From the NCBI GenBank assembly GCA_963070105.1, contig OY718806.1:1832365-1896364 (forward strand): DNA of 64,000 nt, written 5' to 3'. A program made the position numbers and the translations under genes. Below are positions 49,228 to 62,396 of the stretch, piece after piece (position 1 is the first letter of the stretch; the number at the start of each line of letters is the position of its first letter). Under the pieces are notes generated by a model. The model saw only the letters and a list, made by a program, of their open reading frames with translations. It searched no databases and was not told where the DNA came from. Source of the stretch: Litomosoides sigmodontis. Lineage: Eukaryota; Nematoda; Chromadorea; Rhabditida; Onchocercidae.

Positions 49228-49527
49228 ATGAACTCCACAGTATCAAAAAGTGTCAAAAAAGATGATTGTCCTGAAGAAACTGCAAGATTACAATTAACTT
49301 GCTTCTTCCAAATGCTCTTGAAATTTTCAAACTTTCACCTAATTTCGTCAAAAAAGCTTCCCACGCTTAATATATTCGCAATGAAAGTTAATGAAGATTG
49401 CAGTAGTTTTTCAGCAAAAAAAAAACTGATCGTGACGTCAATCTCACACAATTCACAGTCCCAACTAATATTGCGATGTTTTGGAGAAGGGAAAGTGGAT
49501 TTTGAAGAGAGTTGTAAGATATTTTAA
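49228..49527 (+). CDS. Possible small hypothetical protein, 99 aa
   Basis: An ATG-initiated uninterrupted frame of 100 codons in a region of mixed composition, not a simple repeat. It contains four Cys and reads MNSTVSKSVKKDDCPEET at its start and GEGKVDFEESCKIF at its end. No signal peptide, domain or homologue is recognised. It could equally be an exon of a larger gene or a chance frame. It lies upstream of, and divergent from, the GDE1-like gene. Confidence 0.25.
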   Translation: MNSTVSKSVKKDDCPEETARLQLTCFFQMLLKFSNFHLISSKKLPTLNIFAMKVNEDCSSFSAKKKLIVTSISHNSQSQLILRCFGEGKVDFEESCKIF

Positions 49528-51920
49528 GGAAATTAAATTCATGTCGTTTTCTTGTTTAGCATAATAGAATCGCTGTCGCCTTTTTCTCGTGGCAAAAGGT
49601 TTTTGTCGTTTTTGTTATTGTTGTTGTTGCTGTTGTTGTTGTTGTTGTTTTTCTGGTTTTTTTTTCGTTTTTCTTGTTCCCCTCCATAACAATTACGCTT
49701 GCTATTACTGTTACTAATTACTAATTACTAATCACTAGTTGCTGCTTACTACTGCATTTGAAAGAAAATGAATTTCTTTTACCAGCCAAAGTTGTAAAAA
49801 TTTTTAATGTTTGATTGGGGAAGAGGGAGGGAGAGAGCGAAAGAAAGAAGAAAAGAGATTAAATTTTGATAGCTTATTCATTTGATAGTTGATGAATGAA
49901 ATCTCTAAAAATGTCAGTTTGCATGGAATATTACAGTTAGCAAAAAAAAAAATTGGTCTCAAATGAAGTTGAAAGCGATCGACAGAATTCGAAGTGTAGG
50001 AAGAGTAAACGAAAAAAAAAAAGGAATTAAAAAAAACAACTGGAGAATGTGGTATTTTTTTATTTTATTTTTCTCAAAAAAAAAAAAGTAAAATCATCAG
50101 GATTTATCAGATGTAACTGGTTATCAAAACGAAGGAAAATTTTTGCCATTAGAAATAGAATTAGTAAAATTTTAGGGAATTCATAAAATTTATGCATGTA
50201 GTAAGTTTTCCTTCCCCAGTAATTTCCCTTATTCTTCGTTTAACAATAAAATTTTATGATAAGTGTAACGCTGTGATTTTTTGAATTCTTATTTTTTTTT
50301 TGAGTTCTAATTAGAATGTAAAAAAATTTCGCCCTTATCACAAACTATTGACAGTCTAAATTTCAATGTTTGTCTTGATTTCACATCAATGCTTCAATAA
50401 GCTGAAAAATATTGGAAGATTAAAAAACAGATACCATTTTAGGATGTCATATTATTATCACTGTGTTATCATGCGATTCATTTGTTCTGTAAAAAAAATT
50501 ATTACTTTTTAATTAGGTGGAATTTCTTTCCCTCTTTTTTTTAGACATGAAAAATTACTTCCTTTCCAGTGATAATATCTCATTAGGCTTGATATCATGA
50601 AACATTATAGTCTAATGAGTAAATGGAAAACAAAATTAACATAGATGGTATGAGTTGTCATTTGCTTGATTTGTTAATAACTGAATTGATGATGGTTGTT
50701 GCAGTGAGTGAAAGGTTATTTTTAAGTGAAAGGTTTATCAATGACAGGTTTATATTACAGTGATCAATGTACTACTACTAGTGATAGATAATTATTGCTG
50801 TTTGCTGTAGGGTGTATGTCGTTTTTACAACTTTTCAAACAGGCGGAATTCGATTATGCTGTAGTGGACACCGTCTCTCTACTCCTCCTCTTATCGGATG
50901 GCATCATTTGCCATCATCCTTTCTCAACTATACTTTTCTCCATTTCATTATCATTACGCATCAGTGATTAAAGATATATAAAAGATTCGTGTCGCTATCA
51001 GTGTTTACTATCACTTCTTCAACGTCTCTTACAAAAATTTTATGTCCATCAAAACAAAACGAAAAAAAAAAGAAAGAAAGAAAGGAGAAAGAAGTATGAG
51101 AGAAAATCGAGAAATCACAGAGAATGCACTGAGTGTTTGACCTGAAAATGAAAATGAAAATGAATATGAAAGATGAAAAGAAAATGAGGATGAATCAGTG
51201 ATAGGAAATGGGCAAAAGAACAAGAAAAAAAAAACAGAAGAGTAAATTTTCTGAGCATTAAAATTTTAAATCTATCAATTTTTAGCATAACTTAAATTTA
51301 AGAATAAACTTCAAACCAACCATACTGTTTGAAATAGCTTATATATAATAAAAATTAGTCATGCATACAAATTATAAAATCTGATGAAAAAAATTGTTAT
51401 TTTTTTAAAAAAAAAAACAGTACGCTAGCTGGCATCGAGGAATAAAATGTGTGAAAAAAAAAGACCTAAAATGAAGTAGCAATAGGACTAATTTTAAAAT
51501 TATACCATTTCCAGCACTTCATTTTTTACCGATAATTCAGTGTCATAATAAATTCTCTTATCTCTCATACTCTTTATTTAGCAGTAATAATTCTTGTGCT
51601 TGTGCTACATTGATTCCTCGAAATGTTAGACGTTTGCTGATCAATCAAGGAGCGATACGAAGCAAACTTTATTTCAATATTTAAAGAATTGAGGAGAAAT
51701 AGTTTAATCGATGAAACAGTTCTCCACCGCATTCGCACTCATTCCACATTACCATCACCATCATCATCATCACCATCGTTCCCATCTCTTTGAAATGTTA
51801 ATTTCAATTTTCCGTTAATTTATTTCATAAATAATCATTTAATTATTCGAAATTTATTAATTATATTATCAATTAATCAATGGAACTTTACATAAGTCAC
51901 TTCTAACTCTTTTTTTTTAA

Positions 51921-52022
51921 TATTATTAACTAAAATAATTCATTTGCAAGGAAAAGTAAAAAGAAAAAATTTATTATTAACTAAAATAATTCATTTGCAA
52001 GGAAAAGTAAAAAGAAAAAATT
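51921..52022. repeat. Perfect 51-bp tandem duplication
   Basis: Two adjacent copies of a 51-bp unit beginning TATTATTAACTAAAATAATT (51921-51971 and 51972-52022). The copies appear identical. Confidence 0.93.
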
Positions 52023-52054
52023 TAATAGCAATGATTGTTTGAAAAAAAAAACAA

Positions 52055-52086
<32 letters not shown>

Positions 52087-53162
52087 ACAGGCAACGTTCA
52101 TTTCCCCGTAGTTACTTTAGCAAAAAGTAAAAGAGAAAAAAAAAAGTTTCACGTCAACTGATTCAAATAACATTAACAAATACTGTTCCTCTAAAATACT
52201 GTTATTGCTTGAAATTAGCAAAAATATTGGTTGGACCCTTTCTTTTTCCAATTTGCAATTCATTAAATACTTCCTGAATCACTGCTTCACTAATGAATCC
52301 ATGTTTTCGCCAAGTAATTTTACTCGTGAACATTACACGGGAAAAAAAACGAAAAATTTTGCTCTCTTTTTTTTCTTTTCTTTTTTTTTTAAAAAAAGCT
52401 TTACTGAACCTCTTTAATATATTAATCATTGTGTCGAAGCAGATGATCGAACTACAAATTCCGGCATATTTTGCTTCCGAAAAACTTCTCTCAACAATAA
52501 ACAAAAAAAAAAAGAAAAAGAAAAAGGGAAAAAAAGAGCGAAAGAAAAAACATCATTTCAACAAGTACCATAAAAATTTCCTGTTTCCACTTTATGTTTT
52601 TGAAAAGCAAAAAAAAAAAACGAAGACATTTCAGATTTTTTGAAATGTGAATTGAATTCGATTGAAAGATTTTAATAATGAACGAATGAAATTTGGAAAA
52701 AAATTAATAAAAATTAGATTAATATATGTATAATTTCATCTTACTGTGTTTAATTCTTTTTCATTTCTTCATTTCCCTACAATCCCCCATTCCATTTGCG
52801 TGTGCATCAACTCGAGTAAAAGTAGTAAATATCATTTTGAAAAATCTTTTGAAAATTTTGATAATTTTTCAATTGATAATTCATTCCCTTTTCTCTCTCT
52901 CTCTCATTTCATTTTTTTTTTTCATAATTATATTAACATTTATAATAAGCCAAAGGTCTGTGGCTCTAAAATATAGCTGAAACAATATCTCCAAATTTAC
53001 CATCGGCAGAATTTTTGCACGATAATACCATCATCATGCGTCATCGTTCTTCTCTTAGCAGACGACATTTCGCACGCATCATATATCAGTAAACGAAGTT
53101 TGAATTAAAATAACTCTTTCTTTCTCTCTTTTTCCATTTCATTCTTTCTCTTTATGTATTCA

Positions 53163-53193
<31 letters not shown>
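53163..53193. repeat. (CT)n microsatellite
   Basis: CT dinucleotide run of about 30 bp. A (GA)n run on the same strand at 53342-53380 could pair with it as an imperfect stem. Confidence 0.85.
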
Positions 53194-53196
<3 letters not shown>

Positions 53197-53536
53197 GCCT
53201 CTCTTTCCTTCTCTCTTTGTTTCGTTTTCTTTCTCTTAGAAAATCTGAAATGAAATGACGATAAAATGTAAATTTTGCAGGAAAATTCAATGATGTAAAG
53301 AGAAGAGATGGATGAGATAGAAACGAATGAAGAGTTGAAAAGGAGAGAGAGAGAGAGAGAGAGAGGGAGGGAGGGAGAGAAATTTTTTTTTTCCTTTTCA
53401 ATATAAAATTCCTCAAAATGGTCCCTGTTCTTCCGTCAATCTGTATTATATTTCGCCGACAGGTTTTTCAATTCAATTTTCTCTCGAAATTATGTAATTT
53501 TTTTTCTCTCTCCCTCTCCCTCTCCCTCTCTTTCTC

Positions 53537-53612
53537 CGTGTGTGTGTGCGCATGTGTATGTGTGTGTGTGCGTGGTGTGTGTGTGTGTGCGTGTGCGTGC
53601 GCGTGTGTGTCT
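53537..53612. repeat. Interrupted (TG)n tract
   Basis: TG repeats with CG interruptions over about 75 bp. Confidence 0.88.
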
Positions 53613-54204
53613 TCAAATGTATCGTTTACAGTTTTATCGCATAAAAAGATTTTCTCAATAATTTCATTTTATAGCTAAAATTATTGTAATAAAAATTACA
53701 TGTTCATCACCATCGCGTACAATTTGAAAAAAATAGTTGCATGCATTATTTTTAACCTTTTATTTTCATTTCATTCAGTTTAAAACCATTTTCATTCATT
53801 TTGCTGTAAGTGAATGTTTATCTATTCTTTCCCTCCCTCATCCTAGGCCATTCTAGGCCCCAGGCTAATTCATCTCATTTCAAGAATTGGCCAAATGTGG
53901 CTAAAACTATGAATGTATATTTTACTATCATTTCCCGCTATTCACTTCATTTATGCCTATTTCAATTACCTTTTTCTTTTCTCTCCCCCCAAATCATCTC
54001 CACCCTCCCCCTCCCCCTTCCCTTCCCATTCCCCTATCCCTCACCCACTCTTTTTTCCGCCCTCATCGATCTAAAACTATTGTCACATAGAAAAAAAAGC
54101 CGGAATATTGTTAATCTAAATTTAATTTTAAATTTATGTCAAACATAAATTATAATTAAGCGGTAATATTTATTAATAAAAAAAGATATGGCATTAACAT
54201 GTAT

Positions 54205-54213
54205 GTGTGTGTA

Positions 54214-54254
<41 letters not shown>

Positions 54255-54275
54255 GTGTGTGTGTGTGTGTGCGTG
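54205..54275. repeat. (TG)n microsatellite
   Basis: About 70 bp of TG with two CG interruptions. Confidence 0.93.
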
Positions 54276-54369
54276 TCGATTTAATGAAATGAATTATTTG
54301 GAAAAAGTTTTTAACTGAAATTTCTATCACATACAAGGAACGAATGAATGTTTCAATACTTCGGGTTAG

Positions 54370-56048
54370 TTGATACGAAACGTTTGCATGGAATTCATTC
54401 CTCTTCTGGTCGAATCATACCATCACTTCGTGGCAATAATCATAAATCATTTCGAGATGTGATCTTAAAAATTTCCGCGGACAATGTTTATGTAATCTGG
54501 TATTCACGTCGTTTCTCTCTAATTCTTACCTGGCAGATGAAAAGGAACGACTTCAACAGGTTTCGTGATCGCCTAATCCTTTGTGACTGAATCATACATT
54601 CATTTCCCAATATTTTACGATAATTGCGGTTATTTCATGGGATGTATCATTGTTTTTAAGGTAAAATTGATGAAACTGGTAAGAGATTTCAATTGATTTA
54701 AATTTTAAACAATCAAAAAAAGGTAATAAGCAGAAAGACACTTTTTTTTTTGGTCAAAATGTTTCCATTAATATTTTTTGTCTTTTGCTTCCGCTTTTTT
54801 TTCCACATTTATGCTAAATGAAGAGATATGTCGCCATACGCCACGTTCTCGCCATACGTACGACATGTGCGTGCATGTTTGTTTGTGTATATGTATGCAT
54901 GTGTATGCATGTACGTGAATGTACGTGTACGCCTTACACGCATACAAGTGTTATATATTTGCAGAGAACTAAAAGTGACATTTTTAGAAAATTTATTTCA
55001 GTCCTTTGTATCAAGTGTTTTGTGGTAGAATAAAACTCTCTCCGATTTCATAAAATTCCAATTTTTTTTTACTTAATTAATTACAATGTATGTGGCGAAC
55101 AATGGAATTAGCAAATTCAGCACACTCACTCTTTCTGTTGCCGACAACTGCTTAAGCTGTAATTTCAGTTCGATCGATTACACTGTGAGATCTGAATATG
55201 CTTAATAATACTACAACATTAGTAATTAACATTCGACAACTATCGATTTTCCTTTAGCTATACTTTTCCCTTTTTCTTTTCTTACACAATAATTTTTGTA
55301 GGAGAAAATTTTCTCTCACTGAGTTTCTTTTTAGCAGCAAAAAAATTTTCTCGTATTTCTTCAGATCATTGAACAGTTTCACATATAGGCCAAGTAAGTG
55401 TTTTGATAACTTTAGGCTTCATTTTTTTTTGCATATAATTTTGAAAATATGAAACTAGATGTAATGCTTGAATGAATTCGAGCAAAGAAAAGATGAAAAA
55501 GGAGAGAAAGAGAGAGGGAGAGGATGAGTGAAAAAAAAGGAAGAAGACACTGCAACGGTATAAAGCTTTTTTTCTCCTTTTTTTTAGTGTGTTTGAAAAA
55601 TTCTCTTGAACTATCGCCTCACCCTAAGCTAAACTTAAAATTTTTAATTCAAAAATGACAATAGCTTTTAACACATATGAGTGTTATAAATATGATAACT
55701 AGCAAACGGATTTCCCTTGAGATTATGAAGAAAAAACGAGAGATAAAAAAACGAAATGCCAAAAAATACAGAAATACGGGAGTGAACGAGAGAGAGAGAG
55801 GGGGGAGAGAGAGAGAGAGAGGTGAAGAGTTAAATGAACTCGCAACTAGCTGCTGCAAGGGATATTTTATTTTGATAAGTGAATTGAATTTATATGAATG
55901 GCGACGAATTGAGTTCAAGCGGAAGAAACGTGAAAAATTGATTGGTACAGCGAAGGGAGAAGCCAATGTAGCAGAACATTTCGCCCCACAAATTCATTAT
56001 CTTTTCGCTCATCGAAACATTTGGGTAAAAGCAAATGCACTGTAACCG

Positions 56049-56079
<31 letters not shown>

Positions 56080-57542
56080 TTCACACACACACCACACACA
56101 CACACATATATATATATATACATAACACACGCATACACGCACATACACACGCATACACGAGCATACACACGCACACGCGTACAAACGCACACGCACGTCT
56201 ATACATATACAATGAGACAGACAGATTTTGAATTGAACACATAAAGACAGACGGAGACAGACACATACACGCGCACACATCTGGTTCCCCTCAACATTTC
56301 CAAACAACATCTCTTTCGGTCGTGCACACACATCTCTCCTGCTTCCCTTCCCTTCCCTTCCCGCCCAACTATCCGACTGCCCGACAGCCGAAGCCTGACT
56401 GCCCGACCACGACCACCATCACCCCTCCGATCGTGGGACTGCTCGATTGCCCTCCTCTCATTTCCCCCTGCAATCAGCCATACCAACCAACCATATGAAC
56501 CACGCCAACCATATCAACGAAGCCAACCAACCGATCGACCGATCAACCAACTAACCGATCAACCGATCAACCAACTAACCGATCAACCGATCAACGACGC
56601 CAGTAATTTGACAAGTAACCCGAATCGATTCGAAAATCAACGGTCAGCATGTAGCCATTTCTCATCCGTTTCAGTCCGTCAATCCCTTTTTCTCCCTCCT
56701 ACTCTCTTTTTCCACCATTCTTACTTATCTTTTCAGCAATAATTTATGCACGAATTCAGGTAAATTTGTGGCTGTTTCGTAATGATGTGGAAGGTAAATG
56801 AGTTGCGTGAGGATGAGATGATAGGGATTGTGAGAGAGGGTGAGGAGCATCAGGTAATTGTGAGGTGCAAAGGAAACATGTTAGCTGAAGACATTACTCA
56901 TTATCTTCATTATACTTTGTAAAATATATTTGTCTTTCCTCGCATCGTCGAATACTTTTCCCTTTATGAATTTTAGACAAATTTGGATATTTAGGAAATG
57001 TGTTGTAACCTTCTGCGATATCAATTATTATGCGTTATCTTTCTCTTCTCGGAACACAAATAAACTACGTGATATGTGATAAGATAATGCACCGGTTTGC
57101 TCAATGAATTCCTGAGGTTTGCTTGAGGTCTAGCAGGTTAAAATGTCAACTATTTCATCCAATCATTCATACAATCAAACACCACTTGACATGCACACAC
57201 ACACACACACACACACACCTTCATTCATCAGCAATCAAATTTACCACTGTAAAAATCATGCATGAATTTTTACATTAAAATTAAAATTTATTCCAATCTT
57301 TACAGATCTCGAAATACCGGAATATCCATTCGCAATATGCGAGTATGTATGGCCTGTTCCTCATTTGCACTGTCTTTTCAAACTGCAAATTGATATATTT
57401 GCTAAATCGACCAACAATGATAATCTGTATCATTGACTTAGTAGCACATTGGCTATTTTGATATTACATCTCATATTGTGCTTTTTGTTCATACCTGTAC
57501 TAGTGAATCCAACATGACATGGTTGATGACAAATTGCAGTAA

Positions 57543-57592
<50 letters not shown>

Positions 57593-57830
57593 GTATATAT
57601 TGTATGCTTCACAACCTAATAATAATAATAATAGACACATACACATTCATACGACGAGTAATTTTAAGGAAGCAGTAGGAGTGCAGGCAGAGGTGCAGTA
57701 GATAGATTGTTAGTAGAATTTCAAATTTTAACGGAATTATTGAGGAATGGATAGAGACTAAGCTGAGTGTGCCCGCTCTGCAAAAGCGTCCACTCATTTC
57801 ATACTGCAAACCAAACGACCGTCATTGCTT

Positions 57831-57866
<36 letters not shown>

Positions 57867-58470
57867 ACACACACACATACGTACACACACATATCCTTTA
57901 TTTATTTATATACGTATTAAAAATAAGTAAATACCAAGTCTATCCGCTATATTTGTCAACTTATTGACGAAATCAATTGTATGTTTGTTATAATGGTTAA
58001 ATAAGTAAATATCCGTACAAATACTATTTGAGTGATAATTTATTAATATATATGTAATTTACTAATTATATAAAACAAAAAATTGAAAAACCTGTTAAAA
58101 ATTTTTTTTTGCGATGACTATTGATTATTATTAACTGCATTGAGTGTTGGAGAAGTTTTCTCTCTCCCTCTCTTTCTTCTCAGTTTTTTTTGCTCATCTC
58201 ATTTTTTTTTTAATTTGGAAAAAATTACTTTTTTCTTAATCAAATGATAATAAAATATGAAGTACGATTATAATAAACTGATCGATGGTAGTACATTTAT
58301 AGTGGAATAGAAAGGAGAAAAAAAGATGATTTAAAAAAAAATATTACGGTTATTTTTTTGAATTAATTGCTTATGATAAAGTTGTAGCATACAATTTTGG
58401 TCAGCAATGTGATTCCTTTCTTTTTTCTGAATGCTAATTCAGGAAACGTCCAGAAGTAGTGTATTTTTAA
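54370..58470 (+). CDS. Candidate unrecognised gene, 3' four exons
   Basis: Phase-consistent + strand exons lie at 54370-54582, 56737-56793, 57306-57342 and 58443-58470 (stop TAA 58468-58470). The first is a strong open segment in A+T-rich surroundings, encoding [37 protein letters not shown] and [17 protein letters not shown]; an ATG in frame lies at 54348. Later exons read [29 protein letters not shown] and KRPEVVYF. Acceptors at 56736 (TATCTTTTCAG) and 58442 (TGCTAATTCAG) are good. The first donor (gtgact) is weak. The pattern of alternating charged and hydrophobic residues suggests a folded PH-like or beta-rich C-terminal domain, but I recognise no family. The 5' end is unknown. A - strand open segment (57803-57609) overlaps an intron. 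Confidence 0.38.
56044..56120. repeat. (CA)n with short (TA)n
   Basis: CA repeats interrupted by TTCA and ACCA, then TATATATA, then a long CA/CGCA-rich degenerate stretch to about 56200. Confidence 0.9.
56525..56600. repeat. 24-bp period tandem repeat in a G+C-rich patch
   Basis: About three copies of CCGATCAACCGATCAACC plus AACTAA (24-bp period) within an unusually G+C-rich stretch, 56337-56640. The stretch also has ACTGCCCGAC-type repeats and CAACCA tracts. Confidence 0.82.
57545..57591. repeat. (TA)n microsatellite
   Basis: Pure TA run of about 46 bp. Confidence 0.95.
57609..57803 (-). CDS. Isolated - strand open segment after a good acceptor
   Basis: A TTTGCAG acceptor is followed by 64 sense codons and a TAA stop, reading [20 protein letters not shown] then a hydrophobic stretch ([19 protein letters not shown]). 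It might be a terminal exon of an unseen - strand gene. It lies within an intron of the + strand candidate and has no linked partner exon, so it may be chance. Confidence 0.2.
   Translation of the reverse strand, partial: YEMSGRFCRAGTLSLVSIHSSIIPLKFEILLTIYLLHLCLHSYCFLKITRRMNVYVSIIIIIRL
57832..57892. repeat. (CA)n microsatellite
   Basis: About 55 bp of CA with two ATAC interruptions. Confidence 0.92.
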
Positions 58471-59043
58471 AATACACTACACTTATCCTATTTAACTGTA
58501 ATTTCTTTCATATAATGTTAAAAGTTTGCAAACTAGGTGTACTATTCGGTATGTGGAAAAATGGATTCGATGAGAAAAAGGTTACTGAGCCGAAATGCAG
58601 GAAGTGGTGGTGATTCATGTCATATCGGCCGATCGGTCACTTGATAACTACACCATTCATTTTGAAATACATATTGATATGCTTATTGGCCATGTACAAT
58701 TGAGTCATTTCTCATTTTATGAAAACAAAATTCAATATGGGAAAAGGAAGGATTTTCATACCATAGCTTGTTGCTCCTTTCTCCATTTCAGATTTATTCA
58801 ATTAGGGGAATTTTAGAGTGAAGTAAACTAGTTAGATTTTGAATTTAAAATTCTTTCCAATGGTTTTGCTTCATCGTTACTGGACAATTTTACTGGTTGT
58901 GTTATTGAATTTACACCTCAATTACAACGTGATGATGATAAAAGATAAATAAAACGATTATTTTGCTCTAATTACCTTACTTGCGCGCTATTCAAATTTT
59001 TTGCTCGCTTCTTATTGAGCGCTGTAACATCATCGAATTGTCG

Positions 59044-60637
59044 CTAGCATTTATAACTTTCAAAAATCTGATGATATGCTGGGTGAAGTAGCTGTTCTAC
59101 GGGGATCTTTTTGAAAATACTACTACTACAACTACTACTGCTATTACCACTAAATGAAGAAATATTTGAGTAGATGGATTTGTGGTGCTGTGGTGTGACC
59201 ATTATCAAAATCAAACGATTCACACTACTCTCTCAGCGATCGCAGTTGGCAGTTTAGTGTTTGAATGTTTGAAGTGCGCGTTATCGGTGATGCTGATCGG
59301 TGGCAGTTTAACAAGAAATCTCGTGCATGTTCCTTCACATTTTCGGTTCATCTCTTGGTATGGTCTATCCTGATTATCTTCTCAGCTGTCATAACACTCG
59401 TAGATTCTATACTTTTCAATAATTTTTACCGTTTGGAAAAACTCTAATGCATCTTAGACATTTCCAAAATTTCACATTTATAATCACCTCTCTCATTTTA
59501 TCAATAACTATTATTAGAGAGGCATTTGTGGTAGGAATATTTTCCATATTATTCAGTATTGCCTGTATCATTATTAATTGTAGCTTCATCGTTATTATCA
59601 CTATCATCATTGAATGATGTGATCATAATTCGTCGTAAGCAATTAATTATCACCTTTAGTTATCACCGCTTGCAACGGTTTTTTTTTTTACTGCATGGTC
59701 ACCATGATCATATAATTATCATAGCCATGCTCGCCAATCATTGCGCGAGAGCATTCATTATCAGCAATTATCAATTTTGCTGAAAAAAATCGAAAGGTAA
59801 TGAAAGGTTTAGAATTTAATAGACTAATGTAGAATGGTACAGTAAAGTTAATGAACCTGAATTTTTCATTTGTCAAAATCACTATTCCTTACCCCTTTCT
59901 CCATACTCCTCTTTCCCTTCTCCTGATCTCCTGCTCCCTCGCTTGACCTTCCCCCTCTTCCACTGCCACGGGAACCTTCATTAATTGTACTGAAGATGTA
60001 ACAGGCTGTAGTATTAAATGAAGATTGTCTTTGTGGCTGATTGTTTTAACAGTCGGCAGTGTGCAAACGTGAGGAAAGCAGAAGTGTATGTGTAAGCGTG
60101 ATAGGGTAAAAGATAGAAATCGAAATGACAGGTTGATGAGAATCAGGAGGAGAAGGATGTACCACTGTTGATGAATTTTGTACATTACAAAATTGAATAC
60201 ACTGCAGTGGTTACTGCAGGCTTGGTAGTTATCATAGCGTGCCATATCATATCATAGCATAACGTTATAATCATATGTACGATACACGTACGATTACGAT
60301 AGACATTTCTCTACACTTGCCTTTCGCAGGATCTCTCTCACACTGTTATTATCGCATTTCCGAATATCTTGCGTATTGAAAGGCAATAATGATCCACAAG
60401 ATTAACTTCATTTAAATTCATTTCCTTTTGATTATCAGTGACTTAGCTGCCTACTTAATACGTTTCATTATATTATCATCATTTTCGTCAACTCCAATCA
60501 TCTAATTCCTTATGATTTCATTTCATCTTCCGTGTGTTTGTTATTTTTTGCTTTTCAAAAAATTAGCACTTAGAAAAGATGAGATGGTTTATGATTCATG
60601 TACGTTTGCTTAATTGCAAATATATATGTATATATTT

Positions 60638-60668
<31 letters not shown>

Positions 60669-60920
60669 TTTTTTATTTTATTTTATTTTATTTTGTTGTT
60701 TATTTTGTTTATTTATTTAAAGTAAGTATCCTATCTCTTCGCAATAATACTGGGATATTAATTTTGAAGTCGCAGCAACATTTAATATTGATATGATTAC
60801 CACTAAAATTAAGCTATAATTTTTTTTTGCATTGCCACCATTATGCTGATCTCTTGAAGCTAGTAAAATTTGACATGAAGGTTTACGTAACGAATTTAAA
60901 GAATGAAAAAATGTTTTCAT
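59044..60920 (-). CDS. Candidate four-exon gene, 171 aa, unrecognised product
   Basis: Exons 60920-60801, 60036-59893, 59369-59224 and 59149-59044 (stop TAG) give 172 codons with matching phases throughout. The ATG is 22 nt after a CATATATTCAG acceptor preceded by a T run, a likely trans-splice site. Residues 1-40 read MKTFFHSLNSLRKPSCQILL onward. Exon 2 is Gly/Arg/Ser-rich (EGSRGSGRGGRSSEGAGD, then EKGKRSMEKG), unusually G+C-rich for this window. Exon 3 is a mixed soluble segment with two Cys (YQEMNRKCEGTCTRFLVKL, ISITDNAHFKHSNTKL). Exon 4 has a Ser run, then KKIPVEQLLHPAYHQIFESY. The exon 3 donor (gtgaat) is preferred over an upstream gtagtg because only it keeps the frame. No domain is recognised. 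Other frames in exon 2 are also open, so the model needs transcript support. Confidence 0.42.
60632..60722. repeat. (TTTA)n / (TTTTA)n tract
   Basis: TTTA units followed by TTTTA units over about 85 bp, inside intron 1 of the - strand candidate's upstream side. Confidence 0.88.
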
Positions 60921-61827
60921 TGAATTTTACAACTTTATACTGAATATATGCCAAAAAAATTTAATGAATTTTTGTCAATGGTAGTTGAATGAATGAATGA
61001 TTCACAGAAGAAGATGATTAGCATCGATTTCACAGTGATAAATAACATTTGCAAATACTTTATGGTTATTTTCTTCTCGCTGTAGCCTATGAGGAAAGCA
61101 TAAGTGAAAAAGAGAGAGAAGAAAAAGAGCGTTTACTGGAAATAATTAATTTGAGCCATAATTTGGTCATTTCATAAATGATTGTTCTATGAAAACGCTT
61201 TTTTTTTCGAAAAATTTGTGTTTCCTTAGGGAGCGTTTAAATAGACTTAGATTATTTTAATTTGAAACTTTTGAAAATGATAATTTAATATTACGCATTT
61301 TTTTTGGGTTTAGATCGTATTTCTTCTGTAAAGCTCTAAGAAGTTTTTTTTTTTTTAACTCTCGAGAGGATAATTAATACCATTCCTGTTCATTTCTAAT
61401 ACGCAAGCAATGCTCAGTTAAATTAGTGTTGCGAAATTTTAATTCAGACTCATTAAACATTCAGAAAAAAAGTGTATGGAAAAATTCTTCACATTATGAT
61501 ATCCAATTGTCGACGAATACTTCCGGTGGAAATTGAATAAGAGAATTTTTCTTCCTTTTTTTGTTGCAATATCGTTTGGAAAATTTAATGTAATGAAAAA
61601 TATGAAAAAATTTGTGTGTAATAAATTGTAGTTATATTTTCGGGTACGTTAATTACGACACTATTTTAACGTTATTGCGTAATGAAGCGTTAATGTGTGA
61701 AAAAAATTCTTTGTTTTGTTATTTAATGTGTGCTTATGACGATAAGCGTAGAAGAAAATATGTGATAAGTTTGATGAGATATCAGTGCTATGCGGAAGGG
61801 GCGTAACTGCGTTAAAAATAAAAATAA

Positions 61828-62396
<569 letters not shown>

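Larger units (their letters stand above)
48655..54369. other. Gene-poor interval with isolated coding-like segments
   Basis: About 5.7 kb upstream of the GDE1-like gene. Coding-like segments without a supported gene are: 49228-49527 (+, a 99-codon ATG frame, MNSTVSKSVKKDDCPEET at its start), 50843-50971 (+, an open frame after a CAAACAG acceptor, AEFDYAVVDTVSLLLLLSDG), 52202-52483 (-, an open frame ending GPTNIFANFKQ), and 53779-53914 (+, two splice-edged segments). Each might be an exon or chance. The rest is simple sequence, including a 51-bp tandem duplication at 51921 and (CT)n/(TG)n tracts near 53.1-53.6 kb. Confidence 0.4.

Noticed and set aside
52202..52504. - strand frame with coding-like ends (AKYAGICSSIICFDTMINI and GPTNIFANFKQ)
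   Set aside because: The middle is a Lys-rich translation of an A-run, there is no ATG, and the only acceptors available are weak.
53418..53914. Possible tiny three-exon + strand gene (segments at 53418, 53779 and 53847)
   Set aside because: Splice edges fit, but the product would be about 45 aa, one intron would be only about 41 bp, and the last segment has a competing open frame.
59182..59373. + strand frame with a hydrophobic stretch resembling a CTR-type copper transporter segment
   Set aside because: It lacks the Met motifs of that family and is antisense to a - strand exon with better splice edges and frame continuity.
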